A DNA stretch of 57,915 bases from Deltaproteobacteria bacterium (GTDB lineage Bacteria; Myxococcota; B64-G9), in assembly GCA_019307065.1 (NCBI GenBank), contig JAFDKH010000005.1, forward strand, positions 1 through 57,915, written 5' to 3'. The position numbers and the translations under genes were made by a program. Under the pieces are notes generated by a model, which saw nothing but the letters and a program-made list of their open reading frames with translations, was not told the DNA's origin and did no database searches. Positions 34,366 through 42,773 of the stretch are shown here, piece after piece. Within the stretch, counting starts at the first letter, position 1. Each line of letters opens with the position of its first letter.

Positions 34366-35532
34366 ATGCTAGAAAATGCGCTACAAGGCAGTCGAAAATA
34401 TTGGGCATGGATCGGATTTTTACTCGTGCTTATTCTGGGAGGCGCAATTGCCTATTTTTTCCAGATGCGCGACGGCCTGTCCGTTACGGGTTTGAGCCGA
34501 GACGTTTCCTGGGGTTTCTATATCTCCCAGTTCACGTTTCTAGTCGGCGTGGCCGCATCGGCGGTCATGGTTGTCCTGCCGTACTATCTGCACAACTACA
34601 AAGCCTTCGGTAAAATGGTCGTCATGGGAGAGCTACTGGCTATCCCGGCCGTATTCATGTGCATGCTGTTCATTGTGGTCGACATGGGCCAGCCCAGCCG
34701 GGTCGCCAATGTCTTTCTGCACCCGTCTCCCAGCTCGATGATGTTTTGGGACACGGTCGCCTTAATGGGCTACCTGTTGCTCAACGTCTTGATTTCCCAG
34801 ATCACTTTTGGGGCCGAGCGCCGTGGAGTCGCTCCGCCCAAGTGGATCAAACCGGTGATCATTCTGTCGATCCCCTGGGCGGTCAGCATTCATACCGTCA
34901 CGGCCTTCTTGTATGCCGGCCTCGAGGCTCGCTCGTTCTGGATGACCGCCATCTTGGCCCCCAGGTTCCTGGCTTCGGCCTTTGCCTCGGGTCCCAGCTT
35001 GCTGATTATTCTCTGCCTGCTGGTCAAGAAATTCACTAAGTTCGATCCCGGCAAACAAGCCATACAGAAGCTGGCCCAGATCGTGACTTACGCTCTGGCA
35101 ATCAACGTCTTCTTCGTGGCGGTCGAACTTTTCAGCGGAATCTATAGCGACATGCCGCACCATAAACACGCCTTCGAGTATCTGTTCTTCGGCCTGAATC
35201 ACGGCGAATTCTCAGCCCTGGTGCCGTTCATGTGGACCTCTCAGATCCTGGCCCTGGGTGCTTTGCTGCTGTTGCTATTTCCCAAGATCCGCGCCAAAGA
35301 GAGCGCTTTGGCACTTATCTGCCCGGCCGTAATCGTAGCGATCTGGATAGAAAAAGGCATGGGCATGATCGTGACCGGGTTCATTCCGTCACCGACCGGC
35401 CAGGTCACTGAATATGCACCAACCTTGATCGAGGGCGGTGTCACAATTGGTGTATACGCAATTGGAATATTGATACTGACAGTGCTCTACAAAATTGCAG
35501 TCTCGGTCAGGGAAGGAATAGCAGGCAAATAG
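34366..35532 (+). CDS. dsrP: DsrP, NrfD-type membrane subunit
   Basis: 388 residues, polytopic (about ten helices), of the NrfD/PsrC family that interacts with menaquinone and lacks heme. Typical are DVSWGFYISQFTFLVGVAAS near the N terminus and FLHPSPSSMMFWDT. It completes DsrMKJOP. Its start is seven bases after dsrO and no terminator is seen in the 129-base gap to the following oxidoreductase. Confidence 0.95.
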   Translation: MLENALQGSRKYWAWIGFLLVLILGGAIAYFFQMRDGLSVTGLSRDVSWGFYISQFTFLVGVAASAVMVVLPYYLHNYKAFGKMVVMGELLAIPAVFMCMLFIVVDMGQPSRVANVFLHPSPSSMMFWDTVALMGYLLLNVLISQITFGAERRGVAPPKWIKPVIILSIPWAVSIHTVTAFLYAGLEARSFWMTAILAPRFLASAFASGPSLLIILCLLVKKFTKFDPGKQAIQKLAQIVTYALAINVFFVAVELFSGIYSDMPHHKHAFEYLFFGLNHGEFSALVPFMWTSQILALGALLLLLFPKIRAKESALALICPAVIVAIWIEKGMGMIVTGFIPSPTGQVTEYAPTLIEGGVTIGVYAIGILILTVLYKIAVSVREGIAGK

Positions 35533-35661
35533 CAGTAGTCCCTGTACCGCATCTGCGGCTGTGTCTGCAGCCAAATTGCGAATTCAGCGCAGTTACTTAT
35601 CTGATCTAAAAAGCGAAACAAACCTGCCCGACAGCTCGACGATCTCTCAATGGAGAAAGAC

Positions 35662-37326
35662 ATGCACAACCAAAACCGAAGCATAGTTATCGTGGGGGCC
35701 TCGGCCGCAGGATTGCGCTGCGCCGCCAGGCTTGCACGCCTGGAACCAACTGTCCAAATTACCGTAATCGAACAGCGCGATTTGTTTTCCTATGCCGCCT
35801 GTGGTTTGCCATACGTACTTTCCGGAGACATCGAGTCGGCCGAGAACTTGCGCCGCACAGATGACGGAACCCTTCGCAACAAGGACTACTTCTCGGCAGT
35901 CAAGGGCGTCAACGTAATGTCCGCCTGCCGGGCCGTTGAGATCGATTTAAAAAACCATAAGCTAATAATCCAGACTGCCGCCGGGAATGATCAAATCAAT
36001 TGGGATGAACTGGTCCTGGCGACCGGTTCTCAGGCCAAGCGACTACCCGGCCAACCGGATCATCCCCGGGTAAAATCTTTCCATACTCTCGACGATCTTG
36101 CGGTGCTACACAACGGCCTGGTGCATGGAGAAATCCGGCGCGTGGCAATCGTCGGAGCCGGCCTGGTGGGCTGTGAACTGGCCGAGGCTTTTTCTGTCAT
36201 GTGGGGAGCCGAAGTTGTCTTGCTCGAAGCCGGACCGCATCCTCTGCCGATGGTGCTCGACGAAGAGACCGGCGCGATCGTTGCAAAAGTTCTTGGCGAC
36301 AATGAAGTCAGCTTACAAACCTCGGCCATGGTCGAACAGATCTCCGCCGACGACAAGGGAGCCGTCGTGGTTGCCGGGGGCAAATCTTTTTCGACCGACG
36401 TTGCAATTGTGGCCCTGGGAGTCTCCCCGGTTACCGACCTGGCCAGACAAGCCGGGCTAGCATTGGGAACAACCGGGGCCATCGAAGTAGATCAGCAGCT
36501 GGCCACTTCGGTTCCGCACATCTGGGCAGTCGGCGATTGCGTACAATTTCAACACAAAATCAGCCACAAACCCGTTTGCTTGCCGCTCGGATCATTAGCT
36601 AATCGCCAGGGCCGCACACTGGCCAACCTGCTGGCCGGCCGGCAAGATTTCTTTCCTGAACCGGTCGGCGCCATGGCAGTAAAAGTTTTCGATCTGAATG
36701 TGGCCGCGGTCGGCCTCAGCCGTACTCAGGCCCTGGCTCAGGGATACGATGCAAAAAGCGTATGGATTCATGCCCACGATCGGGCCGATTACTGGCCGGA
36801 GGCCAAGGATTTCGCCCTGCAACTCACCTATGCAACCGACTCGCTCAAGGTTCTCGGCGTTCAAGCGGCCGGTGAAGGCGAGGTCGCCAAGAGAATAGAT
36901 GTTGCCGCCCAACTGCTTGCCAATAACGGCGACCTGAGTGCTTTTACTCATCTGGAGCACGCCTATGCGCCACCCTACGCGCCGACCATCGACCCGCTGG
37001 CCGTGTCTGCATTCGTAGCTCTGAACCAACAAGACGGCGTCGAGGCTGTATCCCCGCTGACTTCACTCGCTGACAAAAAGATTTTAGATATTCGCAACCA
37101 GGAGGAGATCAAGGCGCTTCCGATTAGCGGAGCCCAGGTCGATACCATACCGCTAAATCAAATTCGCAGCCGGCTTGCTGAACTCGACCTGACCGGCTGG
37201 GTTGTGATATGTGCCCGAGGCACCCGCTCGGCGGAATTGTGTCGTTTATTGGCCGGGCAAGGTGTCATGGCCAGCTACCTTGGCGGCGGCGTGCGCTGGC
37301 ATATGCTCGCAGACCGGGCCAAATAA
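35662..37326 (+). CDS. CoA-disulfide/persulfide reductase-like flavoprotein with C-terminal rhodanese domain
   Basis: 554 residues. The N-terminal part is a pyridine-nucleotide disulfide oxidoreductase (IVIVGASAAGLRCAARLARL; second fold VAIVGAGLVGCELAEAFS) with the single active cysteine C47 in YAACGLPYVLSG, as in CoA-disulfide reductases. The C-terminal rhodanese domain carries the catalytic loop CARGTRS (C517). Relatives are NADH-dependent CoA-disulfide, persulfide or polysulfide reductases, so handling of zero-valent sulfur from sulfite reduction is likely. I use the second ATG (35662) because GGAG sits six bases before it; the first ATG (35650) lacks a site. Confidence 0.87.
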   Translation: MHNQNRSIVIVGASAAGLRCAARLARLEPTVQITVIEQRDLFSYAACGLPYVLSGDIESAENLRRTDDGTLRNKDYFSAVKGVNVMSACRAVEIDLKNHKLIIQTAAGNDQINWDELVLATGSQAKRLPGQPDHPRVKSFHTLDDLAVLHNGLVHGEIRRVAIVGAGLVGCELAEAFSVMWGAEVVLLEAGPHPLPMVLDEETGAIVAKVLGDNEVSLQTSAMVEQISADDKGAVVVAGGKSFSTDVAIVALGVSPVTDLARQAGLALGTTGAIEVDQQLATSVPHIWAVGDCVQFQHKISHKPVCLPLGSLANRQGRTLANLLAGRQDFFPEPVGAMAVKVFDLNVAAVGLSRTQALAQGYDAKSVWIHAHDRADYWPEAKDFALQLTYATDSLKVLGVQAAGEGEVAKRIDVAAQLLANNGDLSAFTHLEHAYAPPYAPTIDPLAVSAFVALNQQDGVEAVSPLTSLADKKILDIRNQEEIKALPISGAQVDTIPLNQIRSRLAELDLTGWVVICARGTRSAELCRLLAGQGVMASYLGGGVRWHMLADRAK

Positions 37327-37360
37327 GATCCCGGGTGAAGAGAAAGGCGAACAAACAAGC

Positions 37361-39178
37361 ATGTATCCAGTTATGCTCAATGTGCGCAATCGGCGCTGCC
37401 TGGTGGTCGGCGGCGGCGGAGTGGCGTTAAGAAAAATAGAAGGTCTGCTTTCCGATGGCGCCCTGGTAACCGTAATATCACCTGATCCAATCAAGCCACT
37501 TTCAGAACTAGCCAGCCAAGGCGCCATCGAATTAGTCGTGCGCAAGTATCTCAAAAAAGAAGCCGGTGGTTTTGTGCTGGTGTTTGCAGCTACGGACGAC
37601 AGCGAGGTAAATCAGCGGGTCTTCGAAGACGCCCAGCAGGCAGGCATCTGGGTAAATGTCGCCGATGACCCCAAGCTGTGCAGTTTTCATCTGCCGGCTC
37701 GCCTGAAACGCGGAGCGCTGCAGTTGGCGGTAGCTTCGGCCGGCGAGGCTCCGTTCGTGGTCAGGCGTTTGCGCAAGCTACTCGAGCATCGTTTCAGTTC
37801 CGAGTGGGCCGAGTGGGTCGAGGCGGCCGGGAGCTTTCGCAAATTAGTTCGTCAGCATAATTTGTCAGCTACTCAGCAGGAAAAAGCTTTTAACTCTTTC
37901 TTCGATTCGACCGTGGACAAACAAGCCATTACGGCCCGGGTCCCGTCGCCGACCGAGGAAATCAGCTGGCTGAATGACAGCACCCAGCAGACGAAACCCC
38001 GTAAAAATTATTCGAAACCGACCATCGACCCCAGAGCCAGCAAGCCGGCTTTTGGAAAACTTCGCGGCTTTGTTTCGCTGGTCGGCGGCGGACCGGGAGA
38101 TCCAGGCCTGCTGACTTTACGCGGCCGCCAGCGGTTGATGAGCGCCGACGCAGTTGTCTACGATCGCCTGGCCGCCACAGCCTTGCCCTGCGATCTGCCC
38201 GCGCGGGTCGAGTTACACGGCGTCGGCAAACAGGCCAAGCATCATCCCGTACCACAGAGCGAGATAACCAGTTTGCTGATCCGCCTGGCCCAACAAGGCA
38301 AGCAGGTCGTGCGTCTCAAAGGCGGCGATCCTTATGTTTTCGGGCGCGGCGGCGAAGAAGCCGAAGCCCTGGCCGAGGCCTCAATTCCATTCGAAGTTGT
38401 CCCGAGTGTGACGGCCGCGATAGCCGTCCCGGCCTATGCTGGAATCCCGGTCACTTACCGCAAACAAGTCGTCCGGGTAACCCTGGTGACGGCCCATGAA
38501 AGCATCAAGGCCGACGGCCCGCAAGTCCGCTGGGATTTACTGGCCGCCGATCCGCATGCAACTATTGTCGGCTATATGGGTGTAACCAGCCTGCCCCAAG
38601 TAGTCGAACAACTGCTGCAAGCCGGAATGAACTCTGCAACTCCGGCAGCCATGGTCGAACGCGGGACAACTTCGCGTCAGCGAGTTGTGCGCACTACGGT
38701 CGGCAAGCTGCCCGAGATGGTCAGGCTTCACCGAATTCGGCCTCCGGCCCTTTTCGTGATCGGTCCGTGTGTCGAGCATGCCGAAAAACTGGACTGGTAC
38801 TCCAGGCGCCCTTTAGTCGGTGAGCGAATCGTGATGGTGTCCCCGGGCGGAGACCTCGGCGAAGCATTGTCATTGCATGGTGTCGAAGTCGTTCAGGTAC
38901 CGCTTCCGGTCACTGAGGCTGCCCGAATCGTAATGGGCGCCCTGCCGCTGACCGGCTGCGTATTTCGCTCGCGGGATGAAGTCGATGCGCTCGATGAAGA
39001 ACGTGACGCACCCGGCTGGGAGCCGCGCATGATTGCCTGGTGCCTCGATTCGGCGACCGCCCAGCGGGCCGGTCAACTCGGCTGGACCAGGGTCAAAGAA
39101 ATCTCCGGGCCGGCCTTCGACCAAAACCTGATCACCGCCCTGGAGCTCAAATCACAAAGGCCAAAACACAAGCAATAA
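37361..39178 (+). CDS. cysG: CysG-type siroheme synthase with C-terminal HemD-like remnant
   Basis: 605 residues. First domain: precorrin-2 dehydrogenase/ferrochelatase (CLVVGGGGVALRK, FAATDDSEVN, NVADDPKLCSFHLPA). Second, from about 236: uroporphyrinogen-III methyltransferase (SLVGGGPGDPGLLTLRG, RLKGGDPYVFGRGGEE, VVPSVTAAIAVPAYAGIP). The last 125 residues look like a shortened uroporphyrinogen-III synthase (LVGERIVMVSPGGDLGEAL, VFRSRDEVDAL, DSATAQRAGQLGW) about half the normal length, probably inactive. It makes siroheme for DsrAB, which DsrN may amidate. The start ATG 37361 matches the family N terminus. Confidence 0.9.
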   Translation: MYPVMLNVRNRRCLVVGGGGVALRKIEGLLSDGALVTVISPDPIKPLSELASQGAIELVVRKYLKKEAGGFVLVFAATDDSEVNQRVFEDAQQAGIWVNVADDPKLCSFHLPARLKRGALQLAVASAGEAPFVVRRLRKLLEHRFSSEWAEWVEAAGSFRKLVRQHNLSATQQEKAFNSFFDSTVDKQAITARVPSPTEEISWLNDSTQQTKPRKNYSKPTIDPRASKPAFGKLRGFVSLVGGGPGDPGLLTLRGRQRLMSADAVVYDRLAATALPCDLPARVELHGVGKQAKHHPVPQSEITSLLIRLAQQGKQVVRLKGGDPYVFGRGGEEAEALAEASIPFEVVPSVTAAIAVPAYAGIPVTYRKQVVRVTLVTAHESIKADGPQVRWDLLAADPHATIVGYMGVTSLPQVVEQLLQAGMNSATPAAMVERGTTSRQRVVRTTVGKLPEMVRLHRIRPPALFVIGPCVEHAEKLDWYSRRPLVGERIVMVSPGGDLGEALSLHGVEVVQVPLPVTEAARIVMGALPLTGCVFRSRDEVDALDEERDAPGWEPRMIAWCLDSATAQRAGQLGWTRVKEISGPAFDQNLITALELKSQRPKHKQ

Positions 39179-39235
39179 TGATCTGACAAAGTGAGTGAGC
39201 GGTTAGCGGGACGTCGAGCTTAGAGTGCCAAGACG

Positions 39236-39583
39236 TCAATCGAACAGGCGACCGATCAGATGCAAGTTCATTTCGCTCAGATGGTAAATCAGAACGGCAT
39301 AGTAGACCATGAAGGCGACAAAAATTCCGATGACCGCCAGGGCGCGCTGCCGCAAGCGCCACAAGAGAATCGTCCCGAGAAACACCAGCGCCATTTTAAC
39401 ACTGATGAACAAGACCGGGTTGGCCTCAATCAATTGGGACATTAATGGGTTTGCCTCGGTGGCCCGCCCGGAAAAAACCCACATGATGGTCAGGATTCCA
39501 TCGATCACGTTGAGAATGATGGTTGTGGCTACTATGCCCTTGAGCCACTTGAAATGCTCTGGCGTTCCAATTTTCAACTTCAT
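39236..39583 (-). CDS. Small DUF5658-like membrane protein
   Basis: 115 residues with three or four hydrophobic segments. The pattern LNVIDGILTIMWVFSG ... ATEANPLM resembles the DUF5658 family of unknown function. It stands alone on the minus strand, convergent with the siroheme synthase, and has no obvious link to sulfur metabolism. Confidence 0.7.
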   Translation of the reverse strand: MKLKIGTPEHFKWLKGIVATTIILNVIDGILTIMWVFSGRATEANPLMSQLIEANPVLFISVKMALVFLGTILLWRLRQRALAVIGIFVAFMVYYAVLIYHLSEMNLHLIGRLFD

Positions 39584-39906
39584 TTGAGCTAGATTCTAGC
39601 GTCTGAGAACCAGACCGACAATTTCTATTTTAGACCGAAATAGGCCAGCCGAACTGTTTTTGATGCAGTGCGGCGAAAGACTGGTGAAAAAGTAAGCGGC
39701 GACTCAGCTGCTTCCCAAAAACACCCAAGCATAACGGCCTGTTAGCTGACAGATCGGAACGGATAAAAAATCTCATTTGGGCCTTGACCACGAAAAATTT
39801 AAGTAGGATATTAGGTGCGCATTGGGGGGGGGAAGTCCCTGAATTTCGAGGGACAAACGCAGCCTGAGCTGAGGCCGTTCGTTCGTGATTAGGAGAGGAA
39901 AAGCAA
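39584..39906. other. 323-base gap upstream of metF
   Basis: No gene is seen; an antisense open frame across metF is a shadow. The gap should hold the promoters of both divergent genes. Near metF there is a run of nine G (39824-39832) and the hairpin GTCCCT-GAATTTCG-AGGGAC (39835-39854), then a GGAGAGG ribosome site. Confidence 0.65.
39835..39854 (+). promoter_or_regulatory. Hairpin beside a G9 run in the metF leader
   Basis: A perfect 6-bp stem with an 8-base loop lies about 50 bases before metF, next to nine consecutive G residues. It may form in the leader RNA; whether it acts is unknown. Confidence 0.35.
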
Positions 39907-40881
39907 ATGAAATCAGGCGGTAATCTTGAAGCGCTGTTAACAGCCGGACATTTTGCCATCACCGGCGAACTGGGTCCTCCCCGCGGAACCAATGTGGAAG
40001 CAGTCAAGAAAAAAGCCGCCCATCTGGTAGGCATGGTCGATGCGGTCAATATCACCGACAACCAGACCGCCGTGGTACGCATGGCAAGTTGGGCGACATC
40101 TTTACTGGTAATGAAAGAAGGCCTCGAGCCCAACTACCAGATGGTCTGCCGCGATCGCAATCGCCTGGCCATGCAGGCTGACTTGCTTGGCGCAACTGCT
40201 CTGGGCATTCCCAACTTATTGTGCCTGTCCGGTGACCACCAGAAGTTCGGCGATCATCCCAAGTCGAAAGGCGTCTTCGATCTCGACTCTATTCAACAAG
40301 TCGCCATGATCAAGCGCATGCGCGATGAGGGAAAATTTCTGGCGGGTGAAGACATCGACGTGCCGCCCAAGATTTTCATCGGGGCGGCCGCCAACCCTTT
40401 CGGCGAGCCCTTCGAATGGCGCGTACATCGCCTGGCAAAAAAAATCGCGGCCGGGGCCGATTTCATTCAGACCCAATGCATCTACAATATGAAGAAGTTC
40501 AAGCAGTGGATCGATCAGGCCAACGACATGGGCCTGACTGAAAAGGTCTATATCCTGGCCGGGGTGACCCCCTTCAAGAGCATCGGAATGGCTCGCTACA
40601 TGCAGAAGAACGTACCCGGCATGGACGTTCCCGAGCACATGATAAAAAGACTCAAGGGCGCCGGCAAAGGCAAAGTAGCCAAAGAAGGCATCAAGATCAC
40701 CTGCGAGCAGATCGAAGAGTTCAAAGAGATGAAAGGTGTTGCCGGGGTGCACCTGATGGCCATCGAGTGGGAACACAAGGTGCCCGCGATTGTCGAGCAA
40801 GCCAAGCTGTTGCCCCGTCCGACTGTCGCAAAAGCAAGCCTGCCCGAAACACCAGCGCCGGACGGGCCCGAGGTTAAGTGA
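39907..40881 (+). CDS. metF: Methylenetetrahydrofolate reductase, catalytic subunit
   Basis: 324 residues, a TIM-barrel MetF: the N-terminal ITGELGPPRGTNVEAV, NITDNQTAVVRMASWA, then LCLSGDHQKFGDHP and DFIQTQCIYNMKKFKQWID. It interconverts 5,10-methylene- and 5-methyltetrahydrofolate in the cytoplasm. The partner MetV is encoded three genes on, the arrangement of Wood-Ljungdahl MetFV enzymes and not of methionine-only MetF. Between them are a cytochrome b and an Fe-S protein, suggesting membrane-linked electron transfer. The stop overlaps the next start (TGATG). Confidence 0.93.
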   Translation: MKSGGNLEALLTAGHFAITGELGPPRGTNVEAVKKKAAHLVGMVDAVNITDNQTAVVRMASWATSLLVMKEGLEPNYQMVCRDRNRLAMQADLLGATALGIPNLLCLSGDHQKFGDHPKSKGVFDLDSIQQVAMIKRMRDEGKFLAGEDIDVPPKIFIGAAANPFGEPFEWRVHRLAKKIAAGADFIQTQCIYNMKKFKQWIDQANDMGLTEKVYILAGVTPFKSIGMARYMQKNVPGMDVPEHMIKRLKGAGKGKVAKEGIKITCEQIEEFKEMKGVAGVHLMAIEWEHKVPAIVEQAKLLPRPTVAKASLPETPAPDGPEVK

Positions 40882-41594
40882 TGTACGAATTCATCAGCGG
40901 GCCGATGGTGTGGATCTCTCTGGCCATTTTCCTGGGAGGCCTGGCCTTTCAAACTGTTCGCTTTTTCAGCCTGACCCGCAAGAAAGAACCGGTCTATCTA
41001 CCGCACAAGAAAAAACTCGGGGTCAAGGGCAAAGGCAAGCAAAAACAAAAAAAAGGCAACATTATTTTACGCCTGGTCGACTGGTCCGACCGCCTGTTCA
41101 CCACCAGTTACGAATATTTCCGCACCAGCGTAATCGGCAACCACCTGGTCATGAGTGGAGTCACGATCGTCTTTCATGTACTCCTGTTTGCTGTGCCACT
41201 GTTGTTACTGGCCCACAATTCGCTGATCAGAGAATCTATCGGGTTCAGTCTGCCGAGCCTGCCCGAATTCATCTCAGACTTCTTGACCCTGATCTTTTTA
41301 ATGTGCACATTTTTCTTTCTGGCTCGCAGGATTTTCGTCCGGCGGGTACGGGCTATCAGCAGCTTGTATGACATTTTCGTGCTATTGGTCACAATGACGC
41401 CGTTCTTGACCGGCTTCATTGCTTACCACCAGTGGTTTGATTTCAAAATCGTCATGACTGCGCATATTTTTTCGGGCGAATTGATGTTGATTGTGATTCC
41501 TTTTACCAAGCTGGGGCACATGCTCTTTTTCTTCTTCTATCGGTTCTTGATTCCAAGCGAGCACAGCTTTGGACAGGGCAAACGGGCCTGGTAG
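40881..41594 (+). CDS. TmcC/HmcE-like cytochrome b in the metFV operon
   Basis: 237 residues with about five hydrophobic helices and several paired histidines, of the NarI-like family. The N terminus MYEFISGPMVWISLAIFLGG is nearly the same as that of the TmcC protein at 52900 (MYEFVRGPLVWVAFAIFFGG), so the two are paralogs. A Lys-rich loop (KKKLGVKGKGKQKQKKGN) is extra. It probably binds heme b and passes electrons between quinone and the Fe-S protein encoded next. ATG 40881 overlaps the metF stop; a GTG one codon earlier is possible. Confidence 0.85.
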   Translation: MYEFISGPMVWISLAIFLGGLAFQTVRFFSLTRKKEPVYLPHKKKLGVKGKGKQKQKKGNIILRLVDWSDRLFTTSYEYFRTSVIGNHLVMSGVTIVFHVLLFAVPLLLLAHNSLIRESIGFSLPSLPEFISDFLTLIFLMCTFFFLARRIFVRRVRAISSLYDIFVLLVTMTPFLTGFIAYHQWFDFKIVMTAHIFSGELMLIVIPFTKLGHMLFFFFYRFLIPSEHSFGQGKRAW

Positions 41595-41625
41595 TAAAAA
41601 GCCTGGCTAGCTAGGGAGACGATTC

Positions 41626-42030
41626 ATGGGTGCCCAACAAAATCAGCCGGTCAAGACAGACCAGATAAAACGGCTGCTTAAACGCCAAAAGGGCAAGATG
41701 AAGTTACAGCTCTCGCACTGTGCGCATTGCTCGCTATGTGCCGAGAGTTGTTTCTTGTTCATGGCCAACGACAAAGAACCCGAGTACATGCCCTCATATA
41801 AAGTTATCTACTCAGTCGGCGTACTCTACAAAAAACGGGGCAAAGTTGATCGAGCGTTTCTTGAAAAGATTAAAAAAATCGTCTGGAAGAACTGCGTTCT
41901 TTGTGGGCGCTGTTATTGCCCGATCGGCGTCGACATTCCGGGCATGATTGCTTTGGCCAGGTCGGTCTGCCGCTCCCAGGGAGTGCATCCTGATTTCGAA
42001 GACCCCAAAAACCCGGAAAGCTGGCTGTAG
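41626..42030 (+). CDS. Short two-cluster Fe-S protein, TmcB/HdrC-like N-terminal module only
   Basis: 134 residues, matching only the ferredoxin part of TmcB (53559-54932): C32, C35, C38, C42 in CAHCSLCAESC, and C90, C93, C96, C98 in CVLCGRCYCPIGVDIP. The second set has one residue, not three, before the last cysteine. The CCG catalytic half of HdrD/TmcB proteins is absent and no remnant follows; metV is next. It is most easily read as an electron wire from the cytochrome b to MetV/MetF. Confidence 0.85.
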   Translation: MGAQQNQPVKTDQIKRLLKRQKGKMKLQLSHCAHCSLCAESCFLFMANDKEPEYMPSYKVIYSVGVLYKKRGKVDRAFLEKIKKIVWKNCVLCGRCYCPIGVDIPGMIALARSVCRSQGVHPDFEDPKNPESWL

Positions 42031-42072
42031 TGGGCATAAAGTGTCGCAAAAACGTGTTTACGGAGAAAAGCA

Positions 42073-42747
42073 ATGATCGTCGCTGAGATAAAACCAATAG
42101 ATGAAATTTTTGAACCAATTCACGAACTCGACAAGATTCTGATAATCGGATGTGGTGGCTGTACCTCGATATGTCTGGCCGGCGGCCAGAAAGAAGTCGA
42201 TAGCCTGGCAAACGAGCTGCGCGAAAGGATCAAGACCGGCGGCGGCACGATCGAAATTGACGAGTTCACCATCGAGCGACAGTGCAACGCCGATTTCTTC
42301 ATCGATCTGGACGCCATGCTGCCCGATTACCAGGCGGTGATTTCGATGGCCTGCGGCGCCGGAGTTCAATTCGTAGCCGACCGTTACCCGGACAAGCCGA
42401 TCTATCCGGCCCTGAACACTTCCTTCGTCGGGGTGGATCGCAACGTGGGTTGGTACGAGGAAAACTGCCGGACTTGCGGCGATTGTGTACTCGGCGAGAC
42501 CGGCGGGATCTGTCCGGTCACCCGTTGCGCCAAGAGCCTCTTCAACGGTCCTTGCGGCGGAACCAGAGCCGACGGCTCTTGCGAAATCGATCAAGAGATT
42601 CCGTGTGCCTGGTTCGAGATCCACGAACGCCTCAAGGCTCAGAATCGGCTCGAGCTAATTACCAAGGTGCGACCGGCCAGGGAGTGGGTCAACCAGTCCC
42701 GCCGGACGATTATTCAAGAAGCCTATAAAGAAAGATATTCGAAGTAG
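42073..42747 (+). CDS. metV: MetV, methylenetetrahydrofolate reductase small subunit
   Basis: 224 residues. N-terminal cysteines C27, C30 and C34 in GCGGCTSICLAGGQ and a second cysteine-rich part (CRTCGDCVLGETGGICPVTRC, then GPCGG and GSCEI) match the MetV family (methylene-THF reductase C-terminal domain type), which binds metal and/or Fe-S clusters and joins MetF to electron donors in acetogens. Here it is followed by hmcB, not by hdrABC-mvhD. It has a good ribosome site (GGAGAAAAG). Confidence 0.9.
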   Translation: MIVAEIKPIDEIFEPIHELDKILIIGCGGCTSICLAGGQKEVDSLANELRERIKTGGGTIEIDEFTIERQCNADFFIDLDAMLPDYQAVISMACGAGVQFVADRYPDKPIYPALNTSFVGVDRNVGWYEENCRTCGDCVLGETGGICPVTRCAKSLFNGPCGGTRADGSCEIDQEIPCAWFEIHERLKAQNRLELITKVRPAREWVNQSRRTIIQEAYKERYSK

Positions 42748-42773
42748 AGTTGTTCGTTGAAGGAGGTGCACCA

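Noticed and set aside
39630-40133. A 167-codon minus-strand frame over the start of metF
   Set aside because: It is antisense to a conserved gene and has no family features or ribosome site.
42031-42072. Frameshift that would restore an HdrD catalytic half to the short Fe-S protein
   Set aside because: The 42-base gap to metV leaves no room for a CCG domain, and metV is a different intact family; the protein is really short.
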